A stretch of DNA of 64,000 nucleotides, taken from positions 85,479 to 149,478 of the forward strand of contig CAVYIO010000019.1 of NCBI GenBank assembly GCA_963768565.1. The letters run 5' to 3'. The notes under the pieces are model-generated. The model saw only the letters and a program-made list of their open reading frames with translations, made no database searches and was not told the origin of the DNA. This stretch comes from JABDKH01 sp963768565 (GTDB lineage Bacteria; Bacteroidota; Rhodothermia; Rhodothermales; JABDKH01). The position numbers and the translations under genes are program-made. This document shows, piece after piece, positions 15,744-25,543 of this stretch (position 1 is the first letter of the stretch; every line of letters begins with the position of its first letter).

Positions 15744-17723
15744 ATGTCGACGTCCAGACCAAACAGCGACGGCCAGTTTCCTTTCAACCAGGCTGTGGCC
15801 TGGCATCCAAACCAGAAATGGATTGACGAGAGCAATCTGGCCGCGTTCATGAAGCGGGAAGGCATCGGATCGTACGATGAATTGCTTCAGAAGGCGACCG
15901 ACGACGTCGCCTGGTTCTGGGACGCCGCGATCGCAGATCTGGGCATCGAGTTCTCGCGACCGTACGACCAGGTTGTCGATCTGTCGGATGACCTCCGGTT
16001 CCCGAAATGGTGCACGGGAGGCGAGATGAACATCGTCCACAATTTGCTCGACAAATGGCAATCGGGAGATGATCGAGACAGGACGGCTCTCCGATGGGAA
16101 TCTGAGGACGGTCGGCACGGCACATTCACGTACGAGGAGCTGAACCGCGAAGTGTGCAAATGCAGCAATGCACTCAGATCGCTGGGGCTGATGCCGGGTG
16201 ACGCCGTCGGCCTCTACATGCCGATGACACCTGAGATTATCGTTGCGTTTCTGGCGATCATCAAGATTGGAGGCATCATACTACCGCTGTTCAGTGGCTA
16301 CGGACCGGGTGCGATCGCGACGCGGCTCAACGACGCCGGGGCGAAAGTGCTCTTCACTTCGGACGGTTTCTACCGGCGAGGAAAGGCCGTCGCCATGAAG
16401 AAGACGGCCGACGATGCGCTTCAATCCGCGACGTCCGTTGAGCACGTGATCGTTCATCGCCGTGTAGGCCTCGAGGACGTGCCGTGGACAGAGGGGCGCG
16501 ACCACTGGTGGCACGATCTTGTGCCCGATCAGTCGGACGAGGCAGCTACGGAGCGAACTTCGGCCGAGGATGTCCTCATGGTGATCTACACCAGCGGCAC
16601 GACGGGACGACCCAAGGGCGCCGTACACACACACTGTGGATTCCCGATCAAGGCAGCACAGGACATGCGCCACAGCATGGACCTGAAGCCCGGAGACGTG
16701 ATGTACTGGATGAGCGACATGGGCTGGATGATGGGTCCGTGGTTGGTGTTCGGGACGCTCCTCAACGGTGCATCGATGGTCATCTACGATGGAGCGCCTG
16801 ACTTCCCCGAGGTCGACCGACTCTGGCAGATCGTGGAATCACATGCCGTGACACACCTGGGTCTCTCGCCGGTGCTGGTCAGGGCCCTCATGGTGCATGG
16901 TACGGGCCCGCTGGAGAAACACAACATCAGTACCCTCAGGGCGATCGGATCGACCGGCAGTCCGTGGGACCCTGAATCGTGGCTCTGGATCTTCCGGCAC
17001 GCGCTCGAAGGCAAGAAACCGATTCTGAACTACTCAGGCGGCACGGAGATCAGCGGCGGAATCCTGTGTGGCAATTTCTTCAAGCCGCTGAAGCCATGCT
17101 CGTTCTCCGGACCGGTGGTCGGTATGGCTGCCGACGTGGTTGACGAAGACGGGCATCCCGTTCGTGAGGCCGTCGGTGAGCTCGTCATCCGGAAGCCGTG
17201 GATCGGCATGACGCGTGGGTTCTGGAACGACCGCGACCGATATGTCGACACCTACTGGAGCAAGTTTCCCGACGTGTGGCTGCACGGCGACTTTGCGGCG
17301 ATCGACGGCGACGGACTCTGGTACATCCTGGGCCGATCCGACGACACGATCAAGGTGGCCGGCAAACGTCTCGGCCCGGCAGAAGTCGAAGCGATCCTGA
17401 ACGCCCACGACGCGGTGGCGGAGAGCGCGGCAATCGGCGTTCCGGATGAAATCAAGGGCGAGGCGCTCGCCGCCTTCTGTGTCCTGAAGTCGGGAGCCGT
17501 TGCTACCGAAGACCTTCGGACAGATCTCACCCAGATGGTCACGGTCGCACTTGGTAAACCACTTAAGCCAAAGCACATAAAATTTTGTGCTGCACTGCCT
17601 AAGACACGAAACGCAAAGGTGATGCGCAGGCTGATTCGTGCCGCGTTTCTCGACGGGGATCTGGGTGATACCTCGAGTCTCGAAGACCCATTGACGATCG
17701 ATGCGATCGTCAATGCCACCTGA
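15744..17723 (+). CDS. AMP-forming acyl-CoA synthetase (acetyl-CoA synthetase-like)
   Basis: 659 residues, the size of acetyl/propionyl-CoA synthetases. The N-terminal acetyl-CoA synthetase extension is present. The P-loop YTSGTTGRPKG lies at about residue 282; NYSGGTEISGGILCG, WLHGDFAAIDGDG and GRSDDTIKVAGKRLGP are the A5 to A8 motifs, and the acetylatable catalytic Lys is in RNAKVMRR near 625. It activates a short organic acid to the CoA ester with ATP in the cytoplasm. The substrate is not certain: the sequence departs from canonical Acs in the acyl pocket, so propionate or another short acid is possible. Monocistronic. Confidence 0.88.
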   Translation: MSTSRPNSDGQFPFNQAVAWHPNQKWIDESNLAAFMKREGIGSYDELLQKATDDVAWFWDAAIADLGIEFSRPYDQVVDLSDDLRFPKWCTGGEMNIVHNLLDKWQSGDDRDRTALRWESEDGRHGTFTYEELNREVCKCSNALRSLGLMPGDAVGLYMPMTPEIIVAFLAIIKIGGIILPLFSGYGPGAIATRLNDAGAKVLFTSDGFYRRGKAVAMKKTADDALQSATSVEHVIVHRRVGLEDVPWTEGRDHWWHDLVPDQSDEAATERTSAEDVLMVIYTSGTTGRPKGAVHTHCGFPIKAAQDMRHSMDLKPGDVMYWMSDMGWMMGPWLVFGTLLNGASMVIYDGAPDFPEVDRLWQIVESHAVTHLGLSPVLVRALMVHGTGPLEKHNISTLRAIGSTGSPWDPESWLWIFRHALEGKKPILNYSGGTEISGGILCGNFFKPLKPCSFSGPVVGMAADVVDEDGHPVREAVGELVIRKPWIGMTRGFWNDRDRYVDTYWSKFPDVWLHGDFAAIDGDGLWYILGRSDDTIKVAGKRLGPAEVEAILNAHDAVAESAAIGVPDEIKGEALAAFCVLKSGAVATEDLRTDLTQMVTVALGKPLKPKHIKFCAALPKTRNAKVMRRLIRAAFLDGDLGDTSSLEDPLTIDAIVNAT

Positions 17724-17732
17724 TCATTTCCG

Positions 17733-18752
17733 CTACAGCGAGATGCCCACGCCGGCTGACACGGTGTTCATAGCACCTAGCGCATAGTCAATATTGACCT
17801 GCAGCGGGCCCGGCGAGAACGTCAGCCCGGCGATTACGCGAAAGCGATTCCCGGCCTGGTCCGTAAACCTGATCTCCTGAATCCCGAGTTCGGCGATGCC
17901 CGTGTCGTATGAGTAGTCGAAGGCCACCTTCGTCTTCTCGATCTGCAGACCACCATAAAGTGTGATCACCGCCAGCGATTTGCTGATGGCCACATTGGCG
18001 GCATACGCAGTGGCAAGCAGAGTCTGTCGCTCGCTCGCATCGTCGATCGACAAACGCTGATAGACGAATTGCGCAGACAGGCTGGCCGGAAACATCGGGA
18101 TGTACTGGCTGATGCTGTGCCGCACGCCAAATCCACGGAACGATATCTTGCCGTACGTATCGGTGCTGACCGTCGGTAGATAGCGGACCAGAATGTCCGT
18201 ACCCGCGATCGAGCCGAGTCCGACCTGCGGTATCAACAGCGGTGCAACGGGCGTGTTGATGAGTCCGGGCAGAAGCCGCAGCGATGCGGTCTCACTGATC
18301 ACAATGTCGTCAGCGGTTCCAAGCACGCCGTCCAGGCCTTCGTTGACCGTCTCATTCACTTCCGCCGTTATCTCACCGGCATCAGTTTCGCCGAATACCG
18401 TCGGGGCGTCCTCGACTTCGAAGACCACAGGAACCCGATACTGCGTGCCGTCCGGTCCGGTGAAGACCTCTTCGGTCTGGTAGGAAAACGACAGCGACCG
18501 GTCGGTTGGCAGTAGCGCCCCGAATACCTTCACTCCGACGTACAGGTCGACTTTCGGTATCAGTCCTCCCCCAATTCGCGCTGTATGAAACAGACCGGCG
18601 TTAATATTGGCTCCGTAGGCGTCGACAAGCGGGCCGACGTACAATCGCGAGTACTCGCTGGAAACGGTCGAGATATTATTCGACAGATTCTGTCCTTCAG
18701 AGGTACTCGAAATCATCAGAAGGGCAAATGCAGCGCAGAGGAGTCGTTTCAT
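17733..18752 (-). CDS. predicted outer-membrane beta-barrel protein, DUF6588-like
   Basis: 339 residues with a signal peptide (LLCAAFALLMISSTSEG). The body alternates amphipathic strands and ends in a barrel-type strand (NTVSAGVGISL). A short acidic stretch, GLDGVLGTADDIVISE, resembles calcium-binding turns seen in Bacteroidota surface proteins. The overall pattern, including RFRVIAGLTFSPGPLQVNIDY, matches the DUF6588 family of uncharacterised barrels. Function unknown. It converges on the acyl-CoA synthetase with nine bases between stops. Confidence 0.7.
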   Translation of the reverse strand: MKRLLCAAFALLMISSTSEGQNLSNNISTVSSEYSRLYVGPLVDAYGANINAGLFHTARIGGGLIPKVDLYVGVKVFGALLPTDRSLSFSYQTEEVFTGPDGTQYRVPVVFEVEDAPTVFGETDAGEITAEVNETVNEGLDGVLGTADDIVISETASLRLLPGLINTPVAPLLIPQVGLGSIAGTDILVRYLPTVSTDTYGKISFRGFGVRHSISQYIPMFPASLSAQFVYQRLSIDDASERQTLLATAYAANVAISKSLAVITLYGGLQIEKTKVAFDYSYDTGIAELGIQEIRFTDQAGNRFRVIAGLTFSPGPLQVNIDYALGAMNTVSAGVGISL

Positions 18753-19047
18753 GGTCCCGGTGGAGAGTTCTTATTCCTATCTTCTATCGACCTGAAACCG
18801 GCAAATTAAAGGCGAATCGGAAGGCCTGTCGCGGTCCCTGGCTGTTCAGATTGGTGGCCTGTCTGTCCACTCGGAAGGAGCAGAAATGCATCAAGACCCG
18901 TCGCTCCCACCGGCTCGGGCCAGGCAATCGTGCCATACGCCTGCTCGCCCCCGTGTCAGCGCAGGTGGGGTGCGCGTTCACGTCTCAGGATCGATTATTG
19001 CTCTACGGGAGTATTAACTATCCTGACCCATCCACCGAATCGAGCCC

Positions 19048-20172
19048 ATGAAAAAGAGCCTTGTCGGACTGAGCCTCCTGCTCGCTTCATGTTTGCTCTT
19101 CCTGCCATCGGCCCTCGCTCAGCGCATACCGACTGTCACTCTTGCGGGGATGGTTCTGGATGCCGAGTCGGGTGAGCCGCTGCCGGGCGCAAACGTCTTC
19201 ATCGCTGGCTCCCTCGTGGGCACCAGCACAGGTCTGGATGGGTCATATCGACTCACGGGCATTCCGGCCGGCGCCATGCGACTGTATGTTTCCATGATTG
19301 GCTACGAGCCGGATTTCAGGGACATGTTGCTCCGGACCGAGGCGGTGCGCACGATCGTTTTCGAGCTCAAGCCGAGCGTGTACGAGTTGGAAGGCATCGC
19401 GGTCGAAGCCAGAGAGGACAAGCGATGGCAGCGCCGCCTGGAAAGATTCCAGGATCTCTTCATTGGCCAGACGCCGAATGCGCAGGAAACGGAAATCACA
19501 AATGCCACCATCCTGGATTTCGAAGGATCGGGCGGCAACCTTCGTGCGCTGGCCCCCGAACCTCTCGTCATCAAGAACAAGGGGCTGGGGTATCAGGTGA
19601 CGTACTTCCTCAAGGATTTCTCCGCCGATCCGCGAAGGACGAAGTACGACGGCGAGCCGCTGTTCGAGGAGATGATTCCGTCCTCCCCGGAAGAGGCTGC
19701 GACATGGGCGGCGAATCGCCGCACCGCATTTGTCGGTTCATTCCGCCATTTCCTGCTGGCGCTGATAGCCGGACGAACCGAAGAGCAGGGTTTCAAGACC
19801 TACGGCCGCACGAATATGGGGGACTCGACACCGGGCGAGATGGGTGGAGGCCCAACGGCCGGTACACGATTCCCGATCGATGCCGCAAGCGTGTTCAAGG
19901 CCGGAGCCGGGCCGAACGAATACACACTCGACTTCGAAGGATTCGTCGAGATCACGTTTACGGGCGAGATTGAGGATGAGTCGTACATCGACTGGTCTCG
20001 CGAGCCTCGCCGACGCCCCAGGTATCAGACGTCATGGATACGACTTGAGAAAGGACCCACCACGTTTGACTGGAAGGGTGACGTGCTTGACCCGTACGGC
20101 GTCACGTTCTACGGCTACTTCGCGTTTGAGAGAGTGGCCGACGAAGTACCCAGGGAATATCGGCCCAGCTGA
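19048..20172 (+). CDS. exported protein with carboxypeptidase-regulatory-like domain
   Basis: 374 residues. A signal peptide (SLLLASCLLFLPSALAQ) is followed by a CarboxypepD_reg-like beta sandwich at about residues 30-115 (VTLAGMVLDAESGEPLPGANVFI, GTSTGLDGSYRLTGIPAG), the module found at the start of SusC/RagA-type receptors and other Bacteroidota surface proteins. The remaining 250 residues have no barrel plug or receptor motif and no recognised enzyme motif. It is probably attached to or located near the outer membrane. About 295 bases upstream hold no gene and no clear motif. Confidence 0.75.
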   Translation: MKKSLVGLSLLLASCLLFLPSALAQRIPTVTLAGMVLDAESGEPLPGANVFIAGSLVGTSTGLDGSYRLTGIPAGAMRLYVSMIGYEPDFRDMLLRTEAVRTIVFELKPSVYELEGIAVEAREDKRWQRRLERFQDLFIGQTPNAQETEITNATILDFEGSGGNLRALAPEPLVIKNKGLGYQVTYFLKDFSADPRRTKYDGEPLFEEMIPSSPEEAATWAANRRTAFVGSFRHFLLALIAGRTEEQGFKTYGRTNMGDSTPGEMGGGPTAGTRFPIDAASVFKAGAGPNEYTLDFEGFVEITFTGEIEDESYIDWSREPRRRPRYQTSWIRLEKGPTTFDWKGDVLDPYGVTFYGYFAFERVADEVPREYRPS

Positions 20173-20177
20173 CCGGG

Positions 20178-21912
20178 TCACTTCAACAGATGTCGCCGTG
20201 CGGCCCGCCCTACGAACCGGGCCTTCTCCCCCATCGGGAATCGCTTGAGGTTCGTCTCGACTACTCCCTTCGTCATGCACGTCTTCCGCGAGTAGTCGAT
20301 CCTGACGTCGACCACAACCGTCTCCCCTCCGGCCGCCATTTCACAGGCCTCCTGGACGATCGCCTGTACCTGCGTGTCGTTGTCCAAGACTCAGGAACGC
20401 GGCGCCCGTGGCATGCGCGACACCATCCACGTGAAGGTCACCGATGATTGTGCACGTCTTGCGGTTTAGTGGAATCTGCTGAAACTGCGATATCTGACCG
20501 AGCTCGCCATCGTGAAACACGAAGACCGCAAGGCCAACCTTGTTCGTGACCGCGGTGATCAACTCCATACCGGTCATCATGAACGCACCGTCGCCGACCA
20601 CCGCTACGACCATCTTGTCGGGATTACCCAGTTTCGCACCGATCGCTGCCGGCACACAGTAGCCCATACTGTTGAAATCCGTGGGCGAAATAAATCTCCG
20701 AGGACCCCGTACCGGGAAGAGCTCAGCCGCAAGAAACGTATGCTTGCCGTCGTCGAGCACCAGAATGGCATCGTCGGGAACCGTCTCACGCAGGCTCGCG
20801 AAAAAGAGACCGGGCGACACCCGTTCTTTCGATCGGTCCGCGAGCCACACCTTCATGTAGTCGTTCTTGTCTTTGCGGATCTTGCCCGCGAGTTTGTCGG
20901 CGGACCGGCTGGACGACCAATCACCGAGCCGCTCGTTAATCTTGCGGAGGACGAAACTCGCATCCCCCAGAATACTGACCTGCGACGGATAGTTGCGGTC
21001 AAAGACATCGGCGCTGATGTCGACATGGATCAACCGCTCCGGCACGTCCATACCGTAGCTTCCTGTAGCGAGCTCTGAGAATCGTGCGCCTACGGCGAGA
21101 AGGCAATCGCATTTGTCGAACGCGTTGCGTGCAGCCGGCACGGATGCCGCGCCAAAACCTACTCCGGTGTGCAGAGGGTGGTCGGCCGGAAAGGAGCTGA
21201 CGCCCTGGACTGTGGTTGCGACCGGTGCTACAAGCCTCTCTGCCAGCTTCTTCGTTTCATTCGATGCATCGACGGCGCCCCACCCCACATAGATTCCGGG
21301 CCGTCGGGCCGAAGTGAGCAAATCGATGGCGGCATCAATGGCCCCTTCGTCGATCACTCGGGCTTGCGTGCCTGGCTGGAACGTTGGCATCGTGTCCACA
21401 TGTCCGCGAAAGAGCTGAAGCTCAACGGGAATCTCGATAAAGACGGGCCCGGGAACGCCGGTCCTGGCAATCTCAAACGCCCTGTAGATGGTCGGAATGA
21501 TGTCCGCGTGACTCTCGATCAGGAAATAGGATTTGGTGACGGATTCGAGGAGCTTGCCCTGGTCAATTTGATGGAGTTGAAACGATCGGCCCGTATCTCG
21601 ACGGATCCCGCCCGATATAATCAGCATCGGAATTCCATCGAGGAACGCCTCAGCGATTCCGCTCATCGCATGCGTCGTCCCCGCCGCCGGTACAATCACG
21701 CAGGTCCCGATTTCCTCACTGGTTCGAGACAGACCATCGGCGATGAACGCGGCACCTGCCTCATGCGTGACGAGGTAGGGTGTGATCTTTCTGGAAGCAC
21801 CAAGTTGATCGTACAGTTCGGTGTTATGGACCCCCGGTATGCCGAAAGTTCTCCTGACACCGATCTGTTCAAGGGCATAGACTGCCAGTTCCGCTCCGGT
21901 CCTCTTCATCAT
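20178..21912 (-). CDS. ThDP-dependent enzyme, acetolactate-synthase-like; one single-base gain near the C-terminus
   Basis: About 577 residues once the frame is joined. The N-terminal ThDP PYR domain has GIPGVHNTELYDQLG and the cofactor-activating Glu51 in THEAGAAFIADGLSR. The middle domain and C-terminal PP domain follow, with the Mg-ThDP motif GDGAFMMTGMELITAV; the usual Asn at the motif end is replaced by His (VFVFHDGELG). The frame slips by one extra base near 20385-20389, after which the C-terminal 69 residues (DNDTQVQAIVQEACEMAAGG onward) continue. Likely a decarboxylase or carboligase on a 2-oxo acid; substrate unknown. ATG 21912 overlaps the stop of the FAD gene, indicating coupling. 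Confidence 0.82.
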
Positions 21913-23528
21913 ACCACTCCAGCGATGGATCGCGCCGCTCTTCTGCCGGTGAAGATACACGTTGCGAGGAAAGTGCCTTCGAGAGATCGCTTGCCATGAA
22001 TACCACCGCCACCGAATCCGGCAGACTCACCAACGGCATACAGTCCCGGGAGCACGGGCCGACCATCCGCCGACAAAACTCTGCACGACAAATCCGTCCG
22101 AATCCCTCCAAGACTCTTTCGGGAAAGAATGAACTCCCGGATGGCGATCAGCGGCATGGCGCCCGGGTCGAGAATCGTCTGTGACTTGCACGTTCGGGCC
22201 CGGTCACCCCGGTACTTCCTCGCCTCGACAATTCGACGGACCTGCTCGTCATCGATGAATGCGGTACCCGTACTGATTCCCCGATCGTATGTCTTGATCA
22301 TAGCCTCGAGTGCGTCGGCATCCACGTCGTCCGAGCCTGCCAGCGCGTTCATGCGGCCAGCAAGTTCCGCAACTGAATTCGCGACGATCACATCCTCACA
22401 ATCCCGAGAGAGCGTCTGAACGAGCGCACGGTTACCCAGCAGTATTGACTTCAAGAAACCGAGCACTTTTCGATTCCGAATCGCGTCGTTGAACTCAGAG
22501 CCGGAGACCGCCAGTTCCTTTCTGGCGATGCGGCTGTTCATAACCTGCCAGGAGTATTGCCTGTCCTCATGACAGACCTGTTGCACGAGACGCCTCGTAT
22601 CGAATCCTGTTACCATCGGATCGGGTCCAATGCGTTCACCGCGAAAGTTGAGCCAGAGGGCCGACTTCGGCGGGACAATGCTCAGGCCATGCAGTTCATG
22701 GCGCGGGTTTGGATGATGGACGCCTGCAGCGTAGAACCACGCCCTGTCAAGATTCGAAAGAACACCTCCCCTGTTCTCGACCACCCGATGAAGATCACCG
22801 TCGGCGAACCTGTGGGACCCGTTAAGGATTGTTTCCGGAGTCTTCCCCAGATCGTGATCCCAGTGCTTGCGCAACCACGGGATGTTTCCGCTGTATCCTC
22901 CGGCCGCGACAACAACCGACTGCGCATCGGCTCGAAACAGCGTGCCATCTGCCTCATTGGTGCCTGTCACCCCGGCAACGCGTCCGTTGGCCAGCTCGAC
23001 ATCGGTAACGCGATGGCGAAAATGAAAGCTCAGGTGGGCGCGTCGCGGATGTTCCATCAGTCGGCCGACCAGCACTTCGATCAGCCGATCTCCGGTTCCC
23101 CAGACCATATGGAAGCGCGGCACGGAGTTTCCGCCGGCATGGCCACCCCGCTCGACCCAGTGCACAACCGGAAAGAACCGTACACCGAGCCTGCGCAGCC
23201 AGACGTCGACGTCCTCCGCAACGCCGTCAACGAACGCGCGGGCCCATCGGCCCGGCCATTCATCGGTCGGGTCCAGCTCACCGGCCCGAACCCAGTCCTG
23301 CAGTGCAAGATCAGGGTCGTCCTTGAACCCCAGCCGTCGTTGCTCCCGTGAGTCGACCAGAAATATGCCCCCGAACGACCATCTGGCGAGACCACCCAGG
23401 CTTGCGCGATCATCCCGATCCAGCAGGACAACGCTCAGGCCTTCATCCAGCAATTGCAGCGCCGTCACGATTCCGGCAATGCCGCCGCCGACGACCGCTA
23501 CATCCGCGCGATAGGTTGCGTCTGCCAT
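21909..23528 (-). CDS. FAD-dependent dehydrogenase (3-ketosteroid dehydrogenase/fumarate reductase-like flavoprotein)
   Basis: 539 residues. The N-terminus has the FAD dinucleotide motif VAVVGGGIAGIVTALQLLDEG, followed by LLDRDDRASLGGLARWSFGG. VVVAAGGYSGN and a late GLYAVGESAGFGGGGIHGKRSLEG are typical of the FAD-binding_2 family that includes KstD and fumarate reductases. No signal peptide is present. It overlaps the downstream ThDP gene by four bases and follows YraN, so it belongs to an operon with a GbsR regulator at its head. The natural substrate is unknown; oxidation of an alcohol or enone feeding the ThDP enzyme is one idea. Confidence 0.82.
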   Translation of the reverse strand: MADATYRADVAVVGGGIAGIVTALQLLDEGLSVVLLDRDDRASLGGLARWSFGGIFLVDSREQRRLGFKDDPDLALQDWVRAGELDPTDEWPGRWARAFVDGVAEDVDVWLRRLGVRFFPVVHWVERGGHAGGNSVPRFHMVWGTGDRLIEVLVGRLMEHPRRAHLSFHFRHRVTDVELANGRVAGVTGTNEADGTLFRADAQSVVVAAGGYSGNIPWLRKHWDHDLGKTPETILNGSHRFADGDLHRVVENRGGVLSNLDRAWFYAAGVHHPNPRHELHGLSIVPPKSALWLNFRGERIGPDPMVTGFDTRRLVQQVCHEDRQYSWQVMNSRIARKELAVSGSEFNDAIRNRKVLGFLKSILLGNRALVQTLSRDCEDVIVANSVAELAGRMNALAGSDDVDADALEAMIKTYDRGISTGTAFIDDEQVRRIVEARKYRGDRARTCKSQTILDPGAMPLIAIREFILSRKSLGGIRTDLSCRVLSADGRPVLPGLYAVGESAGFGGGGIHGKRSLEGTFLATCIFTGRRAARSIAGVV

Positions 23529-23537
23529 AGCGATCGG

Positions 23538-23924
23538 CTAGTCCCAGAAAGCATCTTTGAAGTGATCGATATCCGCATCCGCGTCCGCATCACGCATGAC
23601 GATACTTACGACATCAAACCGGCACGCCGCGCCCTCAAGTTTCTTCTCGTACAGGTAGGCCCTGGAAGCCGCAACGATGTGGTCCCTCTTCTCGGGAGTC
23701 ACCGCCTCCTCCGGTCGGCCAAACAAATCACCGCTCCTCGTCTTGACCTCAACGAACACAATCTCCCCGACACCTGCATCGTGCCCGTCCGGATCGAAGC
23801 AAACAAGGTCGATCTCATTCCGCTCGAAGCGGTAGTTCCGATCCAGGATGCGGATGCCCTTTTGCTCGAGATACTCGGCCGCGATGGTCTCGCCGCGCTG
23901 CCCGAGTTGCCGATCACTCATCAT
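23538..23924 (-). CDS. yraN: YraN family (UPF0102) predicted endonuclease-fold protein
   Basis: 128 residues, the family length. The restriction-endonuclease-like core is complete: GETIAAEYLEQKGIRILDRNYR, then RNEIDLVCFD and IVFVEVKTRSGD, which hold the E-D-ExK residues. The biological role of the family is unclear; it often sits near rnhB or in housekeeping clusters. Here it starts inside the end of the GbsR gene (overlap of 11 bases) and precedes the FAD dehydrogenase by nine bases. Confidence 0.9.
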   Translation of the reverse strand: MMSDRQLGQRGETIAAEYLEQKGIRILDRNYRFERNEIDLVCFDPDGHDAGVGEIVFVEVKTRSGDLFGRPEEAVTPEKRDHIVAASRAYLYEKKLEGAACRFDVVSIVMRDADADADIDHFKDAFWD

Positions 23925-24543
23925 CCTGGACGTTTGCCCCGGCGTCGCTCGCCTGCAGCGACTCGGCCATATGAATCAGCTGCCGAATGATCGGGGCATG
24001 CTTTTCCTGGATAAAGGGCAGCAGCGCCGTGGTTACCCGATCGAACACCTCCATCAGTCGCATGAGGTTTTCTATTCGTTCATTGAACCGGGCCTCCTCA
24101 GCGTCGAGGGCGGCGGGACTGCCTGCTCGCAGGGCGTCCTGACAGCCGCGCAGCTGCTCCATCACCGGCTCGATTTCTTGCCTTTCGCGGCGACGGATTA
24201 TCTGTGCAGTAATATGCCAGACATCTTTTTCCGCCTCGTAGAAGTCCTTCCGCGAACCCTCCCGCTGAACCTTGAAGACGAGCTTCCAGTCGATGAGAGA
24301 TCGGAGGTTCATGTTCGCGTTGCCACGACTGACGCTCAGCGCCTCCATGATCTCGTCTGTATCGAGTGGTGCCTCCGACGCGTACAGGAGGGCGTGAATC
24401 TGAGCCATTGTCCGGTTAATTCCCCACCGGGAAGCCATGTCGCCCCAGAAACTGACGAACATGTCCAGAGCCTGCTCATGTCTCTCAGATAGCGCGGTCT
24501 GCGCGCCTTCAACACTCTGTACGGAATTTGCCACGGTGATCAC
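23914..24543 (-). CDS. GbsR/MarR-type transcriptional regulator
   Basis: 209 residues from a GTG start. The winged helix covers about residues 40-100 (GINRTMAQIHALLYASEAPL, TDEIMEALSVSRGNANMNLR), matching the GbsR branch of MarR proteins, followed by a helical C-terminal half. Family members include the choline-sensing GbsR. As first gene of the operon it may control YraN, the FAD dehydrogenase and the ThDP enzyme; ligand unknown. The 204-bp region to the divergent SAM hydrolase gene holds both promoters, but no clear operator was seen. Confidence 0.82.
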   Translation of the reverse strand: MITVANSVQSVEGAQTALSERHEQALDMFVSFWGDMASRWGINRTMAQIHALLYASEAPLDTDEIMEALSVSRGNANMNLRSLIDWKLVFKVQREGSRKDFYEAEKDVWHITAQIIRRRERQEIEPVMEQLRGCQDALRAGSPAALDAEEARFNERIENLMRLMEVFDRVTTALLPFIQEKHAPIIRQLIHMAESLQASDAGANVQDDE

Positions 24544-24747
24544 CTCACTCCGGGATGCACATTCCTTGAGACAATACCGCTCGTGGTCAGTTCCACGGCA
24601 GCACGGGCGCGGACCGGAAGACGCCGGCCGTCGAGTTCACCGCCGCGTTGGCCGGCATCGTACACACCACAATTTCTTGCACTACTTTTTGAGGTGTCCG
24701 GCTGAGTTGTTCATCCGGACGTCACGTCTACCCACAACCCGGATTCC

Positions 24748-25542
24748 GTGTCAGGCATACTGACAATTACGACTGACTTCGGCTATCGCGATGCATACGT
24801 GCCCGTCATGAAGGGCGTGATCGCGCGTATCGACCCGCAGATCCGAACAATCGATGTCACCCACGAGATCGCCCCACAGGACGTAATGGAAGCGGCGTAC
24901 GTGCTGCGGCGGGTTGTTCCGTACTACCCCGCCGGAACGGTGCACCTTGTTGTTGTCGATCCCGGCGTGGGTTCCGATCGCAGATGCGTTGCTCTGAGGA
25001 AAGGTGACCACCGCTTTGTTGGTCCCGACAACGGCATCTTTTCCCTTCTGCTGGACGACGGTTCGCCGGACGAGTTGGTTCAACTCGACAGGGCGCAATA
25101 CTGGAGAACGAACTCACCCAGCCGGACATTTCACGGACGAGACATATTCGCTCCAGTCGCCGCCCATCTGGCATCGGGCCGATCGATTCGCGACGTGGGC
25201 AGCCCGGTCGAAGCGCTTGTACGGCTACACTGGGCGTTGCCGATCAACGACGATCAAGGTATTCAGGGCTGGGTCGTGCACGTGGATCATTTTGGGAACT
25301 GCATCACGAACATCTCTCGCCAGTCCTTCGAAGAGAACCGCCGTGGCCGAACTATGAAGTGTTTTGTTGGTAACGGAATACTTCGAGATGTTGCGACCAC
25401 CTACGGCGACGTTGCCGCAGGCGAACCGCTCGTGCTTTTCGACAGCGCGGATTACCTCGAAGTCGCGGTCAACTCGGGAAACGCCTCGCGACTCTTCGAC
25501 ATCCAGCGAGGAGCAGCCGTCAACGTGATATTCCTTGACTAA
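24748..25542 (+). CDS. SAM hydroxide adenosyltransferase (DUF62/SAM hydrolase)
   Basis: 264 residues from GTG 24748. It cleaves S-adenosylmethionine with water to adenosine and methionine. The family motifs are all present: ITTDFGYRDAYVPVMKGV at the N-terminus, VVDPGVGSDRR, FVGPDNGIFS and, in the C-terminal domain, HVDHFGNCITNIS. It belongs to the group related to fluorinases but lacks any halide-specific context. It precedes the sigma-like gene by one base (stop TAA, then C, then ATG), so the two are co-transcribed. Confidence 0.9.
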   Translation: MSGILTITTDFGYRDAYVPVMKGVIARIDPQIRTIDVTHEIAPQDVMEAAYVLRRVVPYYPAGTVHLVVVDPGVGSDRRCVALRKGDHRFVGPDNGIFSLLLDDGSPDELVQLDRAQYWRTNSPSRTFHGRDIFAPVAAHLASGRSIRDVGSPVEALVRLHWALPINDDQGIQGWVVHVDHFGNCITNISRQSFEENRRGRTMKCFVGNGILRDVATTYGDVAAGEPLVLFDSADYLEVAVNSGNASRLFDIQRGAAVNVIFLD

Positions 25543-25543
25543 C

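Noticed and set aside
23538..24543. YraN plus GbsR as a defence or restriction module
   Set aside because: YraN is a widespread housekeeping-type family with endonuclease fold, and no methylase, helicase or NTPase partner is present.
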